In this document: positions 8,797 through 17,907 of the stretch, one piece after another
Position numbering within the stretch: the first letter of the stretch is position 1
Layout of the letters: the number at the start of each line of letters is the position of its first letter
From: Candidatus Pelagibacter sp.
Lineage (GTDB): Bacteria > Pseudomonadota > Alphaproteobacteria > Paracaedibacterales > CAIOTO01
Direction: 5' to 3'
DNA: 64,000 nt
Assembly: GCA_013823725.1 (NCBI GenBank)
Contig: PNMQ01000008.1
Coordinates: 110,222-174,221, forward strand
Translations under genes and position numbers: made by a program
Notes under the pieces: generated by a model
Database searches by the model: none
The model's input: the letters and a program-made list of their open reading frames with translations, nothing else
What the model was told of the DNA's origin: nothing

Positions 8797-9642
8797 TCAG
8801 TTATAAGCAATAAATTGTTCTTGAATAATACGTTGATCAAGATGGTGATCGGGATCAAATAATAATGAATAGTAATTTTGGTTCTCTTTAAAAATTTTCA
8901 CACTCACAACTCGTGCGATAGAAAATGAATCTACGGTCGTATAGACTGGGCGTGTTTGATTCTTTTGAACTTTTAATTCAATATAGGTATCATCGGATAA
9001 AATAGCACCAGGCCACCTACGAGGCCTAAATGCATGCAATGGTGTAACAGCTAAAGATCTTGAATTTAAAGGTAAAATAGGACCTCCTGCTGAAAAATTA
9101 TATGCACCACTTCCAGCAGGTGTGGAAACTAAAACCCCATCTCCTATTAATTGTTCTAAAACTATTTGCTTATTGACATGAATTTGCAAAATACAAGCTT
9201 GTGAAGATTCTCTCATCAAAGTAACTTCATTAATTGCTTTTTTTAAAATGGTCTCTCCAGATTCTAATAAAATTTCTGCATTCAAAGGTGCTAAAGAAAA
9301 AGAAACAGACCTCTCAATCCATATTGAGAGCTGAGATATTTTTTCTTTATCCACATGATTTAATAAAAAACCAACGGTACCACAGTTAATACCATACAAA
9401 GGAATAGAACCAACATGATTGGATATGGCTTTATTGTCATGTTCATACAAGGAATGAAGCGTATGCAACATCCAGCCATCCCCACCAACAACAATACCGT
9501 GTGTAGCCTTTGAGAGGGGAAAATCTTCATATAAACCGGATAAAACAGATTTCAAAGCTTGGGCAGATTGATCAGGCGAGAAAAAAAAATGAGGTCGAAA
9601 ACTCAATGATTTACCTGAAAATTCCATACTTCCTTTTCCCAT
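8797..9642 (-). CDS. nadK: NAD kinase
   Basis: Phosphorylates NAD to NADP. The GGDG catalytic motif is at residues 53-56 (GGDGWMLHTLH, the alphaproteobacterial form), followed by NCGTVGFLLN, the NE of INEVTLMRE, and TPAGSGAYNFSAGGPILP, the nucleotide-binding signature. Length is 281 aa. A second ATG five codons in (MEFSG) is a possible alternative start. It lies 17 nt downstream of znuA on the same strand, suggesting co-transcription. Confidence 0.93.
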   Translation of the reverse strand: MGKGSMEFSGKSLSFRPHFFFSPDQSAQALKSVLSGLYEDFPLSKATHGIVVGGDGWMLHTLHSLYEHDNKAISNHVGSIPLYGINCGTVGFLLNHVDKEKISQLSIWIERSVSFSLAPLNAEILLESGETILKKAINEVTLMRESSQACILQIHVNKQIVLEQLIGDGVLVSTPAGSGAYNFSAGGPILPLNSRSLAVTPLHAFRPRRWPGAILSDDTYIELKVQKNQTRPVYTTVDSFSIARVVSVKIFKENQNYYSLLFDPDHHLDQRIIQEQFIAYN

Positions 9643-9659
9643 TTCTTAAACCATGTATC

Positions 9660-10727
9660 TTATTGAATGTATGTGGATTTCAAAAATCCTGAAGCTAAAT
9701 CTAGTGCTAAACGTTTTAAAATTGCGCTGTACCATTCTTTTTTTTCAATTTGGTTTAAATTTGAATTTTGACCTTCATAATCAAAAGGCGATAATGGCAA
9801 TTGAAATGGATCACACAATTTTTTCATCAATGAAGGAGGTTGTGATTGCTCAAGAGCATTTGAAAATCCTGCATAGAAAAAACATTTCAACACTTTTTCT
9901 TGCATATTAAGATTTAACTCTTCATTCAAATTTTTCACATGCTTAAAAGATGGTGCTACACCTTCGTCATTTGACATCACACCACGAATATTAAAACCAT
10001 AAGCCTTTTCCCAATATTGTAGACTATCGTGATCCGCAAAAGCAGCTTTGTTTTTCACAGGCTCTAAAATAAAGCGGATATTGTTTTCTAATTCATCTAA
10101 TTTTTCCAACGTCCTATGTAAATTTACTTTAAGTTTGCGTTCAAGTTGAGGCCATTTTTTGAGCATCAAAGATATTAAATGCACACAACAATCTTTTGCA
10201 TGTGCAATGGATATAAAAAAATGAGCATCTACATTTGAATGATTATGATGGTTTTCACCATCTGCGTGTTCATGAGCACAACCTGGAAACAAACCACCGC
10301 TGCGTTTAGGTAATAATTTCAACGTTGGTGTTTGTTGTAGAGAAAATTGTTTTATATCATCAAATTGTTCTGGCGTTTCACTGGTAGGCTCTATAAAAAT
10401 CTTTTCAACAACTTTTGCTAAACTATATTCATAATCTTTCCCAACCCAAACAAATAAATCAGCCTGAGACAATAAATGATACTGGCGTGGTGAAAGCATC
10501 ATATGGTGACTACTAGATTGTGATGAGTTCAATAATACAGGTTCTGCAATATCGTCTAAAAGCATGGCTAAAAGCCCTACTACCGGACGATTACTTCCAA
10601 CAACATTAATGTGTATCTTTTCATCACTATGGTTCTCATTTTTACTGTGCTGTTCGTTGCAATAAGAAGAAGAACACACCATAGAACACAAAATGATACA
10701 TAGGGAAAATAATTTATTTTTTATCAT
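9660..10727 (-). CDS. znuA: Zinc ABC transporter periplasmic binding protein ZnuA-like
   Basis: Periplasmic metal-binding (cluster A-I) protein that delivers zinc to an ABC permease. The product has an N-terminal signal sequence (start ATG 10727 rather than the upstream in-frame ATG at 10763), the conserved SSHHMMLSPRQ zinc ligand region, a His-rich loop (HEHADGENHHNHS) directly before the conserved DAH, and FADHDSLQYW, matching the C-lobe His/Asp ligands. The His-rich loop favours zinc over manganese. No znuB or znuC is adjacent; the next gene is nadK. Confidence 0.85.
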   Translation of the reverse strand: MIKNKLFSLCIILCSMVCSSSYCNEQHSKNENHSDEKIHINVVGSNRPVVGLLAMLLDDIAEPVLLNSSQSSSHHMMLSPRQYHLLSQADLFVWVGKDYEYSLAKVVEKIFIEPTSETPEQFDDIKQFSLQQTPTLKLLPKRSGGLFPGCAHEHADGENHHNHSNVDAHFFISIAHAKDCCVHLISLMLKKWPQLERKLKVNLHRTLEKLDELENNIRFILEPVKNKAAFADHDSLQYWEKAYGFNIRGVMSNDEGVAPSFKHVKNLNEELNLNMQEKVLKCFFYAGFSNALEQSQPPSLMKKLCDPFQLPLSPFDYEGQNSNLNQIEKKEWYSAILKRLALDLASGFLKSTYIQ

Positions 10728-10751
10728 GATCAAATATTTATTAAAATAGAT

Positions 10752-10767
10752 TGATATAATCATATCA
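10752..10767. promoter_or_regulatory. Inverted repeat upstream of znuA, candidate metal-regulator site
   Basis: TGATAT-AATC-ATATCA, a perfect 6-bp inverted repeat with a 4-nt spacer, lies about 25-40 nt upstream of the znuA start codon. Its place and symmetry are compatible with a Fur/Zur-family operator, but it is short and in AT-rich DNA. Confidence 0.3.
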
Positions 10768-10866
10768 TTTTTTTTAATACTTTTACATATTTTTAGAATC
10801 AGCCATCGGAAAAAATGATGCTTAATTTTTTATCAAAAAAAAATAGTTTTCAAAGACAAGAAAACA

Positions 10867-12165
10867 TTAAAAAGTAAGCTTTTTATTTTTAGCACTTTGT
10901 GCTCTTTCTAAAAGATCCACATCGATATATCTATCTGTAGTCATACTCGAACTATGACCAGCATCGTCGCGAACATGTTCCCGAGGTCTAATTTTGACAT
11001 CTTCTGAAATACCCGTATGTCGCAACCAGTGAACCGTGGCATGCCTTAGATTAACAGCCTCTTCACTTTCATTTTTATGCTCTAGTATTTCAGCAGCTTT
11101 ATCAAAACATATTTGTATATGCTGACGCACTAAACGTGTACTAGATAAAGCCCCTTTTCCCTTAACTTTTTCTATAAGAGGTGTATTTTCACCCAACACA
11201 GGCAAAGCATCCAATCCTCTTTTGGTTCGGTATTTTTTCAAGCATTCTAATGTTTCATCGCTAACAGCTATAATTCTTTTCTTGTTACCTTTACCCACCG
11301 TTTGAAACCACCAATTGCCTTGGCTGTCTTTATAAAAATCAGACATTACAGGATTCCAACGTTTTGAGGCAGTCATTTCAGATATCCTAAGATACAATCC
11401 AAAAAGAAGATGAATCATAAATTCTGTGCGTTCATCTATTCGTGAATCATCATGACTTAAAGTTTGACAAGCTTCTAAAACAGCATTCCACTGAATACGT
11501 GATAATCGGCGAACGGGTCTTTTAAAAGACTCCTTAACAATAAACTTACTTTTCTGCCGTATTTGTTTTACGGGATTTACCGTGTTTAATTCCATTTGAA
11601 TTAAATTTTCATAAAAGGAACTTATAATACTAAACGTTTGCTTTAAGGCTGAACTTGAAAAATTGAATTTTTCTTTTAAAGGAGTGTGACCATTTTTAAA
11701 GTCTGCTTTTTTAACCTTTACAACAAAAGGTTTCCATTCTGGATGAGGAATTTTAAAAGTATTCACCATCAAATATCTTGGGACAACTTTTTCACCTATC
11801 CAATTTTTAGGCGGATTTTGGCAAAATTCTATAAATTCTTCTAGATGATTTTTTTTGATTTTTTTTAAATATGAATTTTTAATAAACCAAGTCCACTGAA
11901 GAAATCTATCTAATTCCCTTCTATAGGCATTAAATGTTTCAGCACTTCCTCTGTATTCATAAAGAAACAAATGCGCATAAAAATAGTCGAACACATGTTC
12001 TTCAGTAAGAATGATATCTATTGATTGATATAAATGAACTAAATGTTTTTTAGCCACTTCTTTTGTAAATGGATTTTCATAATCTGCATACATATGCACA
12101 TGATGATCAAGAGTATCAAACAATGGAAGAGGCTTGTATTCATTATTTTTTTTCTTTTCAGTCAT
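10867..12165 (-). CDS. Tyrosine recombinase / phage-type integrase
   Basis: Site-specific DNA recombinase of the tyrosine family. The catalytic set is complete: Arg260 (LYLRISEM), Lys292 in the beta hairpin (VGKGNKKR), His379-x-x-Arg382 (HWLRHTG), His404 (GHSSSMTTDRY) and nucleophile Tyr413. An N-terminal SAM-like core-binding domain spans roughly residues 40-200. At 432 aa it is longer than XerC/XerD (about 300 aa), and the DDAGHSS box resembles integrases of mobile elements. No tRNA, direct repeat or other mobile gene is adjacent, so any element it belonged to is lost or not visible. Confidence 0.85.
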   Translation of the reverse strand: MTEKKKNNEYKPLPLFDTLDHHVHMYADYENPFTKEVAKKHLVHLYQSIDIILTEEHVFDYFYAHLFLYEYRGSAETFNAYRRELDRFLQWTWFIKNSYLKKIKKNHLEEFIEFCQNPPKNWIGEKVVPRYLMVNTFKIPHPEWKPFVVKVKKADFKNGHTPLKEKFNFSSSALKQTFSIISSFYENLIQMELNTVNPVKQIRQKSKFIVKESFKRPVRRLSRIQWNAVLEACQTLSHDDSRIDERTEFMIHLLFGLYLRISEMTASKRWNPVMSDFYKDSQGNWWFQTVGKGNKKRIIAVSDETLECLKKYRTKRGLDALPVLGENTPLIEKVKGKGALSSTRLVRQHIQICFDKAAEILEHKNESEEAVNLRHATVHWLRHTGISEDVKIRPREHVRDDAGHSSSMTTDRYIDVDLLERAQSAKNKKLTF

Positions 12166-12266
12166 CTTTTTTTAATATTGATTAAATTTTCATAAAAATT
12201 ATTTTAAATTTAGTAATTTGTTAACCTCTATAAATCACCATTTAATTATAAATGAAATTATATTGA

Positions 12267-12761
12267 ATGGTCAGTATCGTGATTAAAAAATGTGTACAAC
12301 AAAACATTTCTGCATGGGCAAAGATGGTTGTATATAAATTTTTATGGATTTGTATTCTACACTCTTTTGCAACTGCACAAACTGCTCTTAATAATAAAGA
12401 TTCACAAGCCAAAGATCAAAGCTTAATTCCAAATGTTACAGATATTCCAAGCACGTTTACGTTTCGTGCAAGTTGTATCAAAAAAACATACGTTGACGGA
12501 TTCTACAAAAGACAGCTGAATGAGCCAGCTTTAAAGCGCAATGAAGATGGTATTTACACTCTTTATGCAACCTGCCTCAACGGCTTAGGTGTTCCGACAG
12601 ATACCAAATTAAAGCTGAAACTTATTATTAGGTACATTGGTGAAGTCAGAACAATTAGCATCAGATCTATTGTAGACAGCTCTAAAAGATACAGAAACTG
12701 TGCTGACGTTTCCAACAGAAATGGCAATCTAGAATGCATTCCTGCATCTGCAAATAAATAA
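12267..12761 (+). CDS. Exported protein with possible cyanovirin-N (CVNH)-like domain
   Basis: 164 residues with an N-terminal hydrophobic segment ending ATAQTA; a start at the internal ATG 12324 would give a more standard signal peptide. The mature part has the pattern F-x-x-SC ... YTLYATC-x4-G ... NC-x-DVSN-x-NGNL-x-C. The spacing of C residues with a terminal sN-x-nGnL-x-C motif resembles cyanovirin-N homology domains, which bind mannose glycans. An extra stretch of about 20 residues lies between the second Cys and the C-terminal motif, so the assignment is tentative. It precedes flgI on the same strand by 46 nt but has no evident flagellar role. Confidence 0.6.
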   Translation: MVSIVIKKCVQQNISAWAKMVVYKFLWICILHSFATAQTALNNKDSQAKDQSLIPNVTDIPSTFTFRASCIKKTYVDGFYKRQLNEPALKRNEDGIYTLYATCLNGLGVPTDTKLKLKLIIRYIGEVRTISIRSIVDSSKRYRNCADVSNRNGNLECIPASANK

Positions 12762-12807
12762 CATCCCCCAAGAGTAAAAGTACAAGCAGAGAGGCTTTGG
12801 ATACACG

Positions 12808-14406
12808 ATGCTTCATTTTTTAAAAAAAGTTTTACACTATTGTACTATTAGTCTTATATTTTCTGCTTTATGTGCTTTATCCAATGAGGATAACATAGAA
12901 GAAACGGATAAAGAATTAACGACATCCGTTTCTGTCCATAATTCAGATTTCGACGATGACGATCCAGTTGTCAGAATAAAAGATATCATCAGCATAAAAG
13001 GCGTTAGAGCAAACCATTTGGTGGGATGGGGTCTTGTTGTAGGTCTTAACGGCACAGGTGATTCATTGTCTAATTCCCCTCAGACCAAAGAAAGTCTGGT
13101 CAGTATGTTTGAACGCCTTGGCGTTAACATTCGTGATGGAACCATGTCTAGCAAAAACGTGGCCATGGTTATGGTTACGGCAACCCTTCCTCCCTTTGCA
13201 CGTGAAGGCTCACGTATTGATATCACAGTATCTGCCGTAGGTGATGCAAAAAGCCTTAGTGGCGGAACTCTTTTAGTTACAGCGTTAAAAGGTGCCGATG
13301 GTCAAGTTTATTCTGTTGCACAAGGTCAAATATCGGTATCAGGAATCGCAGCCTCTGGTGCTAATGCACAACAAACTAAAGGTGTTCCAACAACAGGTAA
13401 AATAGCAAACGGAGCCTTAGTTGAAAAAGAAGTTGGTTTTGAAATGGGAGATCTTAAAAAAATTGATATTCTTTTATCAAACCCCGATATCTCTACAGCT
13501 AAAAGAATCGCACAAAGCATTAACACATATTCAAAAAGTAAAAAATGGTCCAAAAATGCTATTGCTGTTGTTTCTGATATGGGAACTATTAACATTCAAA
13601 TTCCTAAAGGCCTATCAAAGATTAATTTTTTCGATGAAATTGGACAATTAAAAATCAAACCTGATCAAAGAGCACGTGTGATCATCGATGAAAATAATGG
13701 TGTTATTGCCATGACTAGTAAAACTAAAATTAGCCCTATCGCCCTAACCCACGGGTCCATCACCATTAAAGTCGTTGAAGAACCCAGAGTATATATGCCC
13801 AATGCACCTATGTACAATGTTAACACCTATGGTGGCTATGTAGGTGCAACTGGCATGCAAAAACAAAATACACAACAACAACAAACAGAAATAGTGGCGC
13901 AAAAAATTAGTGGAATAAGAAAGATACAAGAAGAAAATCTAAAGCTTTTACAAAAAAAACAAGAACTTGAAATCACAGACTTCAATGCAACAAATAATGC
14001 ATCTGACCCATTATATGCATCAAACTTAGCTCTTAAAAAATCGACACACGAACAAGAAATTATAGAACTAAATAACAAATATGAACGAGAAATTAGTGAA
14101 CTGCAGAATCAAGTTGTATTATCTTCTGTCAACCCACAAATACAAAACATGATGAGTACGACACCTTCTTCCGGTGCAGGTTTAAACGCAACCATGGGGC
14201 CTGGTGCACAAACAGTTACGACATCTGATACAAAAATCAATGTCAAGGAAGAAAAAGGTAAATTTAGCCTTCTCAGTTCTGGTGTCAGTATTGATAAATT
14301 TGTGAATGCACTCAACCAATTAGGTGTGTCTGTTAAAGATATGGGTTCCATTCTGACTGCCATCAAAAATGCTGGTGCTCTGCACGCGGATATAGAATTT
14401 AATTAA
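12808..14406 (+). CDS. flgI: Flagellar P-ring protein FlgI with a large insertion
   Basis: Periplasmic P-ring subunit surrounding the flagellar rod. The FlgI core is clear: RIKDIISIKGVRANHLVGWGLVVGLNGTGDS (in part residues 56-86), ATLPPFAREGSRIDITVSAVGDAKSLSGGTLL, and the C-terminal SIDKFVNALNQLGVSVKDMGSIL-type end (494-530). The protein is 532 aa against about 370 for the family. The excess is an insertion at about residues 335-470, between the core and the C-terminal helix region, made of a Gln-rich stretch, two coiled-coil-like Glu/Lys/Leu segments (365-390 and 408-437) and a Gly/Thr-rich part. A signal peptide precedes an acidic 30-residue spacer. No other basal-body rod gene is beside it. 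Confidence 0.93.
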   Translation: MLHFLKKVLHYCTISLIFSALCALSNEDNIEETDKELTTSVSVHNSDFDDDDPVVRIKDIISIKGVRANHLVGWGLVVGLNGTGDSLSNSPQTKESLVSMFERLGVNIRDGTMSSKNVAMVMVTATLPPFAREGSRIDITVSAVGDAKSLSGGTLLVTALKGADGQVYSVAQGQISVSGIAASGANAQQTKGVPTTGKIANGALVEKEVGFEMGDLKKIDILLSNPDISTAKRIAQSINTYSKSKKWSKNAIAVVSDMGTINIQIPKGLSKINFFDEIGQLKIKPDQRARVIIDENNGVIAMTSKTKISPIALTHGSITIKVVEEPRVYMPNAPMYNVNTYGGYVGATGMQKQNTQQQQTEIVAQKISGIRKIQEENLKLLQKKQELEITDFNATNNASDPLYASNLALKKSTHEQEIIELNNKYEREISELQNQVVLSSVNPQIQNMMSTTPSSGAGLNATMGPGAQTVTTSDTKINVKEEKGKFSLLSSGVSIDKFVNALNQLGVSVKDMGSILTAIKNAGALHADIEFN

Positions 14407-14532
14407 ATCCTATTCAATTTTTTTTAAAGAGTACTGTCCTGATTGATTTAAATATAATAAAAAATCATCAATGATATTTTGTTAACCATTCATTGCTAAC
14501 CTATTCCAAAATAATGACGTTCATCTGAAATT

Positions 14533-16035
14533 ATGATCTCTAAAATTAAAACCGTTTCCTTTCAAGGAATAGATATTATCCCTATCACTGTTGAAGTGTC
14601 TATAACGAATGGGTTGCCACAATTCAACATTGTAGGCCTTGCAGATAAATCTGTTGCAGAATCAAAAGAACGTATCAGGTCTTCATTTTATGCCATGGGA
14701 CTTAATTTACCCGCAAAACGCATTACTGTAAATTTATCACCTGCAGATTGTCCCAAAGAAGGAACACATTATGATCTTCCTATTATTTTAGGTATTTTAA
14801 CCTCAATTGCTATGATAGATTCTATCGAACTAGAATCTTATGTTTGCATGGGCGAACTGAGTCTAGATGGAAGTATCCTAAGGTCACCGGGCATTTTACC
14901 GGCTAGCATCTATGCGCATGCAAACCAAAAAGGTATCATTTGCCCCTTTTCTTGTGGCAGCGAGGCTGCGTGGACAGGAATTGAAAAAGTAATTGCGGCA
15001 CATTCTGTTATCGATATCATCAACCATTTTAAAGGCATTCATGTTTTAACGAATCCAGAACCTAAAATACTTCAAGATCAAAACGATTTTCTTGATTTTA
15101 GCGATGTTAAAGGACAATCCTTTGCCAAAAGAGGAATGATTATCGCAGCCATCGGTGGTCATCACGCCCTACTAAACGGTGTTCCGGGATCTGGAAAATC
15201 CATGATTGCAAAACGGTTACCTTCCATATTATCACCTTTAACACCAAAAGAAGCTTTGGAAGTTTCAACCATTTATAGTGTTTCAGGACTTCTTCCAGAA
15301 AATGGTTTCATTACACAGCGAACATTTAGAGACCCTCATCATTACATTTCCACACCTGCTTTGATTGGTGGAGGATCAAAAGCAAAACCTGGTGAAATTT
15401 CATTGTCCCATCACGGGGTTTTGTTTATGGATGAACTACCTGAGTTTTCAAAATTTTCTCTTGAAGCATTAAGACAACCTCTTGAATCAGGTGAAGTTTT
15501 AATAGCTAGAGCCAACCATCGATCCCGGTTTCCAGCACGTTTTCAATTAATAGCTGCCATGAATCCTTGCAAATGTGGTTTTTTAGGAGAACAAGAAAAA
15601 GAATGTGCCAAGGCACCATTATGTGGTGGTGAATACCAAAAAAAACTATCTGGTCCGTTACTAGATAGATTTGATCTGTTTATTCCCATATCCAAAGTAA
15701 GTTTTTCCGAACTTTTACCTCAAAAAGAGCTAACTACTCCACAACAAAATTCTAATATCATGAAACAAATTGTTATATCAACTTTAGAATTTCAGCAAAA
15801 TGTTAGAAGTCAACATTTTAAAAATAATCTATTAAACGGCTCTGAACTTATGCACCAAATGTGTGAGAAACCTGAACTTAAAAAAAGAATAGAAACGGCA
15901 TTAAAACGGTTCAATTTAACAACTCGAAGTTTGTTCAAAATACTAAGAGTATCACGTACCATTGCCGATATTGAGCAAAGCATAGATATCAAAGATAACC
16001 ACCTTTTAGAAGCTTTCCAATTTCGTCAAATCTGA
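14533..16035 (+). CDS. comM: YifB/ComM family Mg-chelatase-like AAA ATPase
   Basis: AAA+ ATPase of the ComM family, which in naturally transforming bacteria acts as a helicase promoting branch migration during integration of incoming DNA. The N-terminal LonC-like domain is followed by Walker A GVPGSGKS, Walker B LFMDELPEF, and a CKCG...C cysteine cluster (MNPCKCGFLG) typical of the family. The C-terminal Mg-chelatase domain ends the 500-aa protein. Its last 10 bases overlap the 3' end of the convergent gene at 16026. Confidence 0.93.
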   Translation: MISKIKTVSFQGIDIIPITVEVSITNGLPQFNIVGLADKSVAESKERIRSSFYAMGLNLPAKRITVNLSPADCPKEGTHYDLPIILGILTSIAMIDSIELESYVCMGELSLDGSILRSPGILPASIYAHANQKGIICPFSCGSEAAWTGIEKVIAAHSVIDIINHFKGIHVLTNPEPKILQDQNDFLDFSDVKGQSFAKRGMIIAAIGGHHALLNGVPGSGKSMIAKRLPSILSPLTPKEALEVSTIYSVSGLLPENGFITQRTFRDPHHYISTPALIGGGSKAKPGEISLSHHGVLFMDELPEFSKFSLEALRQPLESGEVLIARANHRSRFPARFQLIAAMNPCKCGFLGEQEKECAKAPLCGGEYQKKLSGPLLDRFDLFIPISKVSFSELLPQKELTTPQQNSNIMKQIVISTLEFQQNVRSQHFKNNLLNGSELMHQMCEKPELKKRIETALKRFNLTTRSLFKILRVSRTIADIEQSIDIKDNHLLEAFQFRQI

Positions 16036-17906
16036 TTATCTAACCAACCAAGAGGGCAACACTTAACTTTAAAAATTACTGAATTAAACAATGTAGCTCT
16101 TAAATTAAGTCTAAAATTACCAAGAAAAGACTCAGCCTCCCTTTGTAAAACTTCATGAGGAATAATTTCATCGTCAGGAAGTTTAATTGTTAAATATTCT
16201 AATTCTTTTTTGGGCCCTTCTTCAATAAGGGTGATTATATCACGTAAAATGTCATCTATTATCTCTTTTGCACACAATTCCTTTTCAGAAAAGTTTTGAA
16301 ATATTTTTTGAATAACTTGTAAAGATAAATAGGGAATATACGTAGCTTTTAGCGGAAGCATTGAATATATATTTTTATCTATAACTTCAATATCCGGTTG
16401 AATACGTTCTGAAAGGGGAGAAGAGCTTAGCCTCACAATTTTTTGGTTTATTGTGCCACAGTGTTTAATCTTAGAAAAAGGGCTTTTATTACCACCAACC
16501 ATTTTTTTAAAATTTTCAACTATGTTATTTCCATGAATATGTATGGTTTCAATAGGAATTTTTTGATCCTCACTTAGAGGATAAGATGCTCCTTTAGAAC
16601 AATAATAAACCCAGGCGTTATTCTCGGTGGTGGGCATAAACATTCCGCCGTTTGGTATTTGAAAAAAAGGTCTCTTTTGTTCAGGAGAGAGTGAACGTGT
16701 ATCAACAATAGCCATAGCTCTATCTTCAATCGTATAAATTGGTTTGTGTGTAATAACTGTTTCTGCAACTTTTGACGAAAGCTTATCACTAACGTACACT
16801 GGTGATGAATATTGTCTTGAAACAAGTTCTGCATCAGGTTTTTTCAGGGCATCTATTCTTGTAGTCCCTCTATTTTTAGAAGATTTTTTAATATCAACTT
16901 CTATTCCTAAGGAGTATTTAATTTCTTTAATTAAATCAGGTATTTGATCCCAAGCTGATAAAATAACATGTGTATAAGAAGCAACAAAATCATTTGTAGC
17001 ACAATCAAATTCCATGCTATATAAAGAATCTCTTTTTTTTAGAGATTTAAATGTATGCCTTTCTCTTATGTTTATGACATCAGACTTTCTTCTAATACAT
17101 GTTTTAATAACAGAATTTCTTTCAATAATTCTCATCTTTTGGTCTTCGGTTGATTCAATCACCGTTACATTATTTAAATCATCGGTATATCGAAAAGTAA
17201 TAATTTCTGAATCTGAAGAATATAGAGTTGGGAATATATCCTTAAATATTTTTCCTGTTTTTTGACAATATTGTTTTGTTGCTTCTGAATGAGGATATTC
17301 ATTTCCTCCGGCATGTAAAACTGCTGCTGCCACAAAAGAGCATGAACTAGGTAAAATGTCATTTTCTTTTTCAAAAAGATCAATTTCAATGGGTAATTCA
17401 TATTTCTCAACAATATTAGATAATATTAAGGATAGAATGCATCCCGATCCTCCTCCACCAATAACTGCCAATTTAATTTTAGGTTGAGAAGTAAGTTGTA
17501 TTGAAGCGATGCATCTACGCTCATCTAGGAGAAGCTGAGGCATAGGTTTAGAAAACTCTTTGTTCCAAAAAATTTTCCTAGCCTTAGGAAAATCGAAAGC
17601 TGCAAAATGAGAGTTGGCAGCATACCCAGATTCAGAAGAAATTGCAACATCATCTTTTACAAGAAGCGAAGATTCAGATTCTACACTAGACAACGTCTTT
17701 AGTAATTCAGAATTAAATCGGTCAACCACAGATGTTGGAGAAAAGTTTTTCCTAAATTTTACACAAGATATAGGAGTATTAAAATCTTCGGTCTTAAATA
17801 CGTCGACCTCAGAGATGTAAGGAATTGCTGCATCAACTTTTTCAAAATCTGAAAAGGTTACAATTTTTACAATAAGCACACAAATTAGATATTTAAAAAG
17901 TATCAT
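16026..17906 (-). CDS. Exported FAD-dependent oxidoreductase-like protein
   Basis: 626 aa. After a hydrophobic N-terminus (predicted signal peptide, first ~26 residues) and a spacer of about 115 residues comes a Rossmann segment with IKLAVIGGGGSGC and a downstream acidic residue in IDLFEKE, the FAD/NAD-binding signature of DAO-type oxidoreductases. The region SSCSFVAAAVLHAGGNEYPHSEA fits the second part of such a domain. Substrate cannot be inferred. It begins one base after the stop codon of the upstream histidine kinase gene, so the two are almost certainly co-transcribed. A cofactor-binding flavoprotein behind a Sec signal is unusual; alternatively the N-terminus is a membrane anchor. Confidence 0.65.
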   Translation of the reverse strand: MILFKYLICVLIVKIVTFSDFEKVDAAIPYISEVDVFKTEDFNTPISCVKFRKNFSPTSVVDRFNSELLKTLSSVESESSLLVKDDVAISSESGYAANSHFAAFDFPKARKIFWNKEFSKPMPQLLLDERRCIASIQLTSQPKIKLAVIGGGGSGCILSLILSNIVEKYELPIEIDLFEKENDILPSSCSFVAAAVLHAGGNEYPHSEATKQYCQKTGKIFKDIFPTLYSSDSEIITFRYTDDLNNVTVIESTEDQKMRIIERNSVIKTCIRRKSDVINIRERHTFKSLKKRDSLYSMEFDCATNDFVASYTHVILSAWDQIPDLIKEIKYSLGIEVDIKKSSKNRGTTRIDALKKPDAELVSRQYSSPVYVSDKLSSKVAETVITHKPIYTIEDRAMAIVDTRSLSPEQKRPFFQIPNGGMFMPTTENNAWVYYCSKGASYPLSEDQKIPIETIHIHGNNIVENFKKMVGGNKSPFSKIKHCGTINQKIVRLSSSPLSERIQPDIEVIDKNIYSMLPLKATYIPYLSLQVIQKIFQNFSEKELCAKEIIDDILRDIITLIEEGPKKELEYLTIKLPDDEIIPHEVLQREAESFLGNFRLNLRATLFNSVIFKVKCCPLGWLDNQI

Positions 17907-17907
17907 T

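Noticed and set aside
9346..9358. TTATCCACA-like DnaA box
   Set aside because: It is a single match inside the nadK coding region with no second box, no AT-rich unwinding element and no dnaA nearby, so not an origin.
9653..9910. 85-codon plus-strand frame across the nadK-znuA junction
   Set aside because: It is antisense to two recognisable genes and has no protein-like composition.
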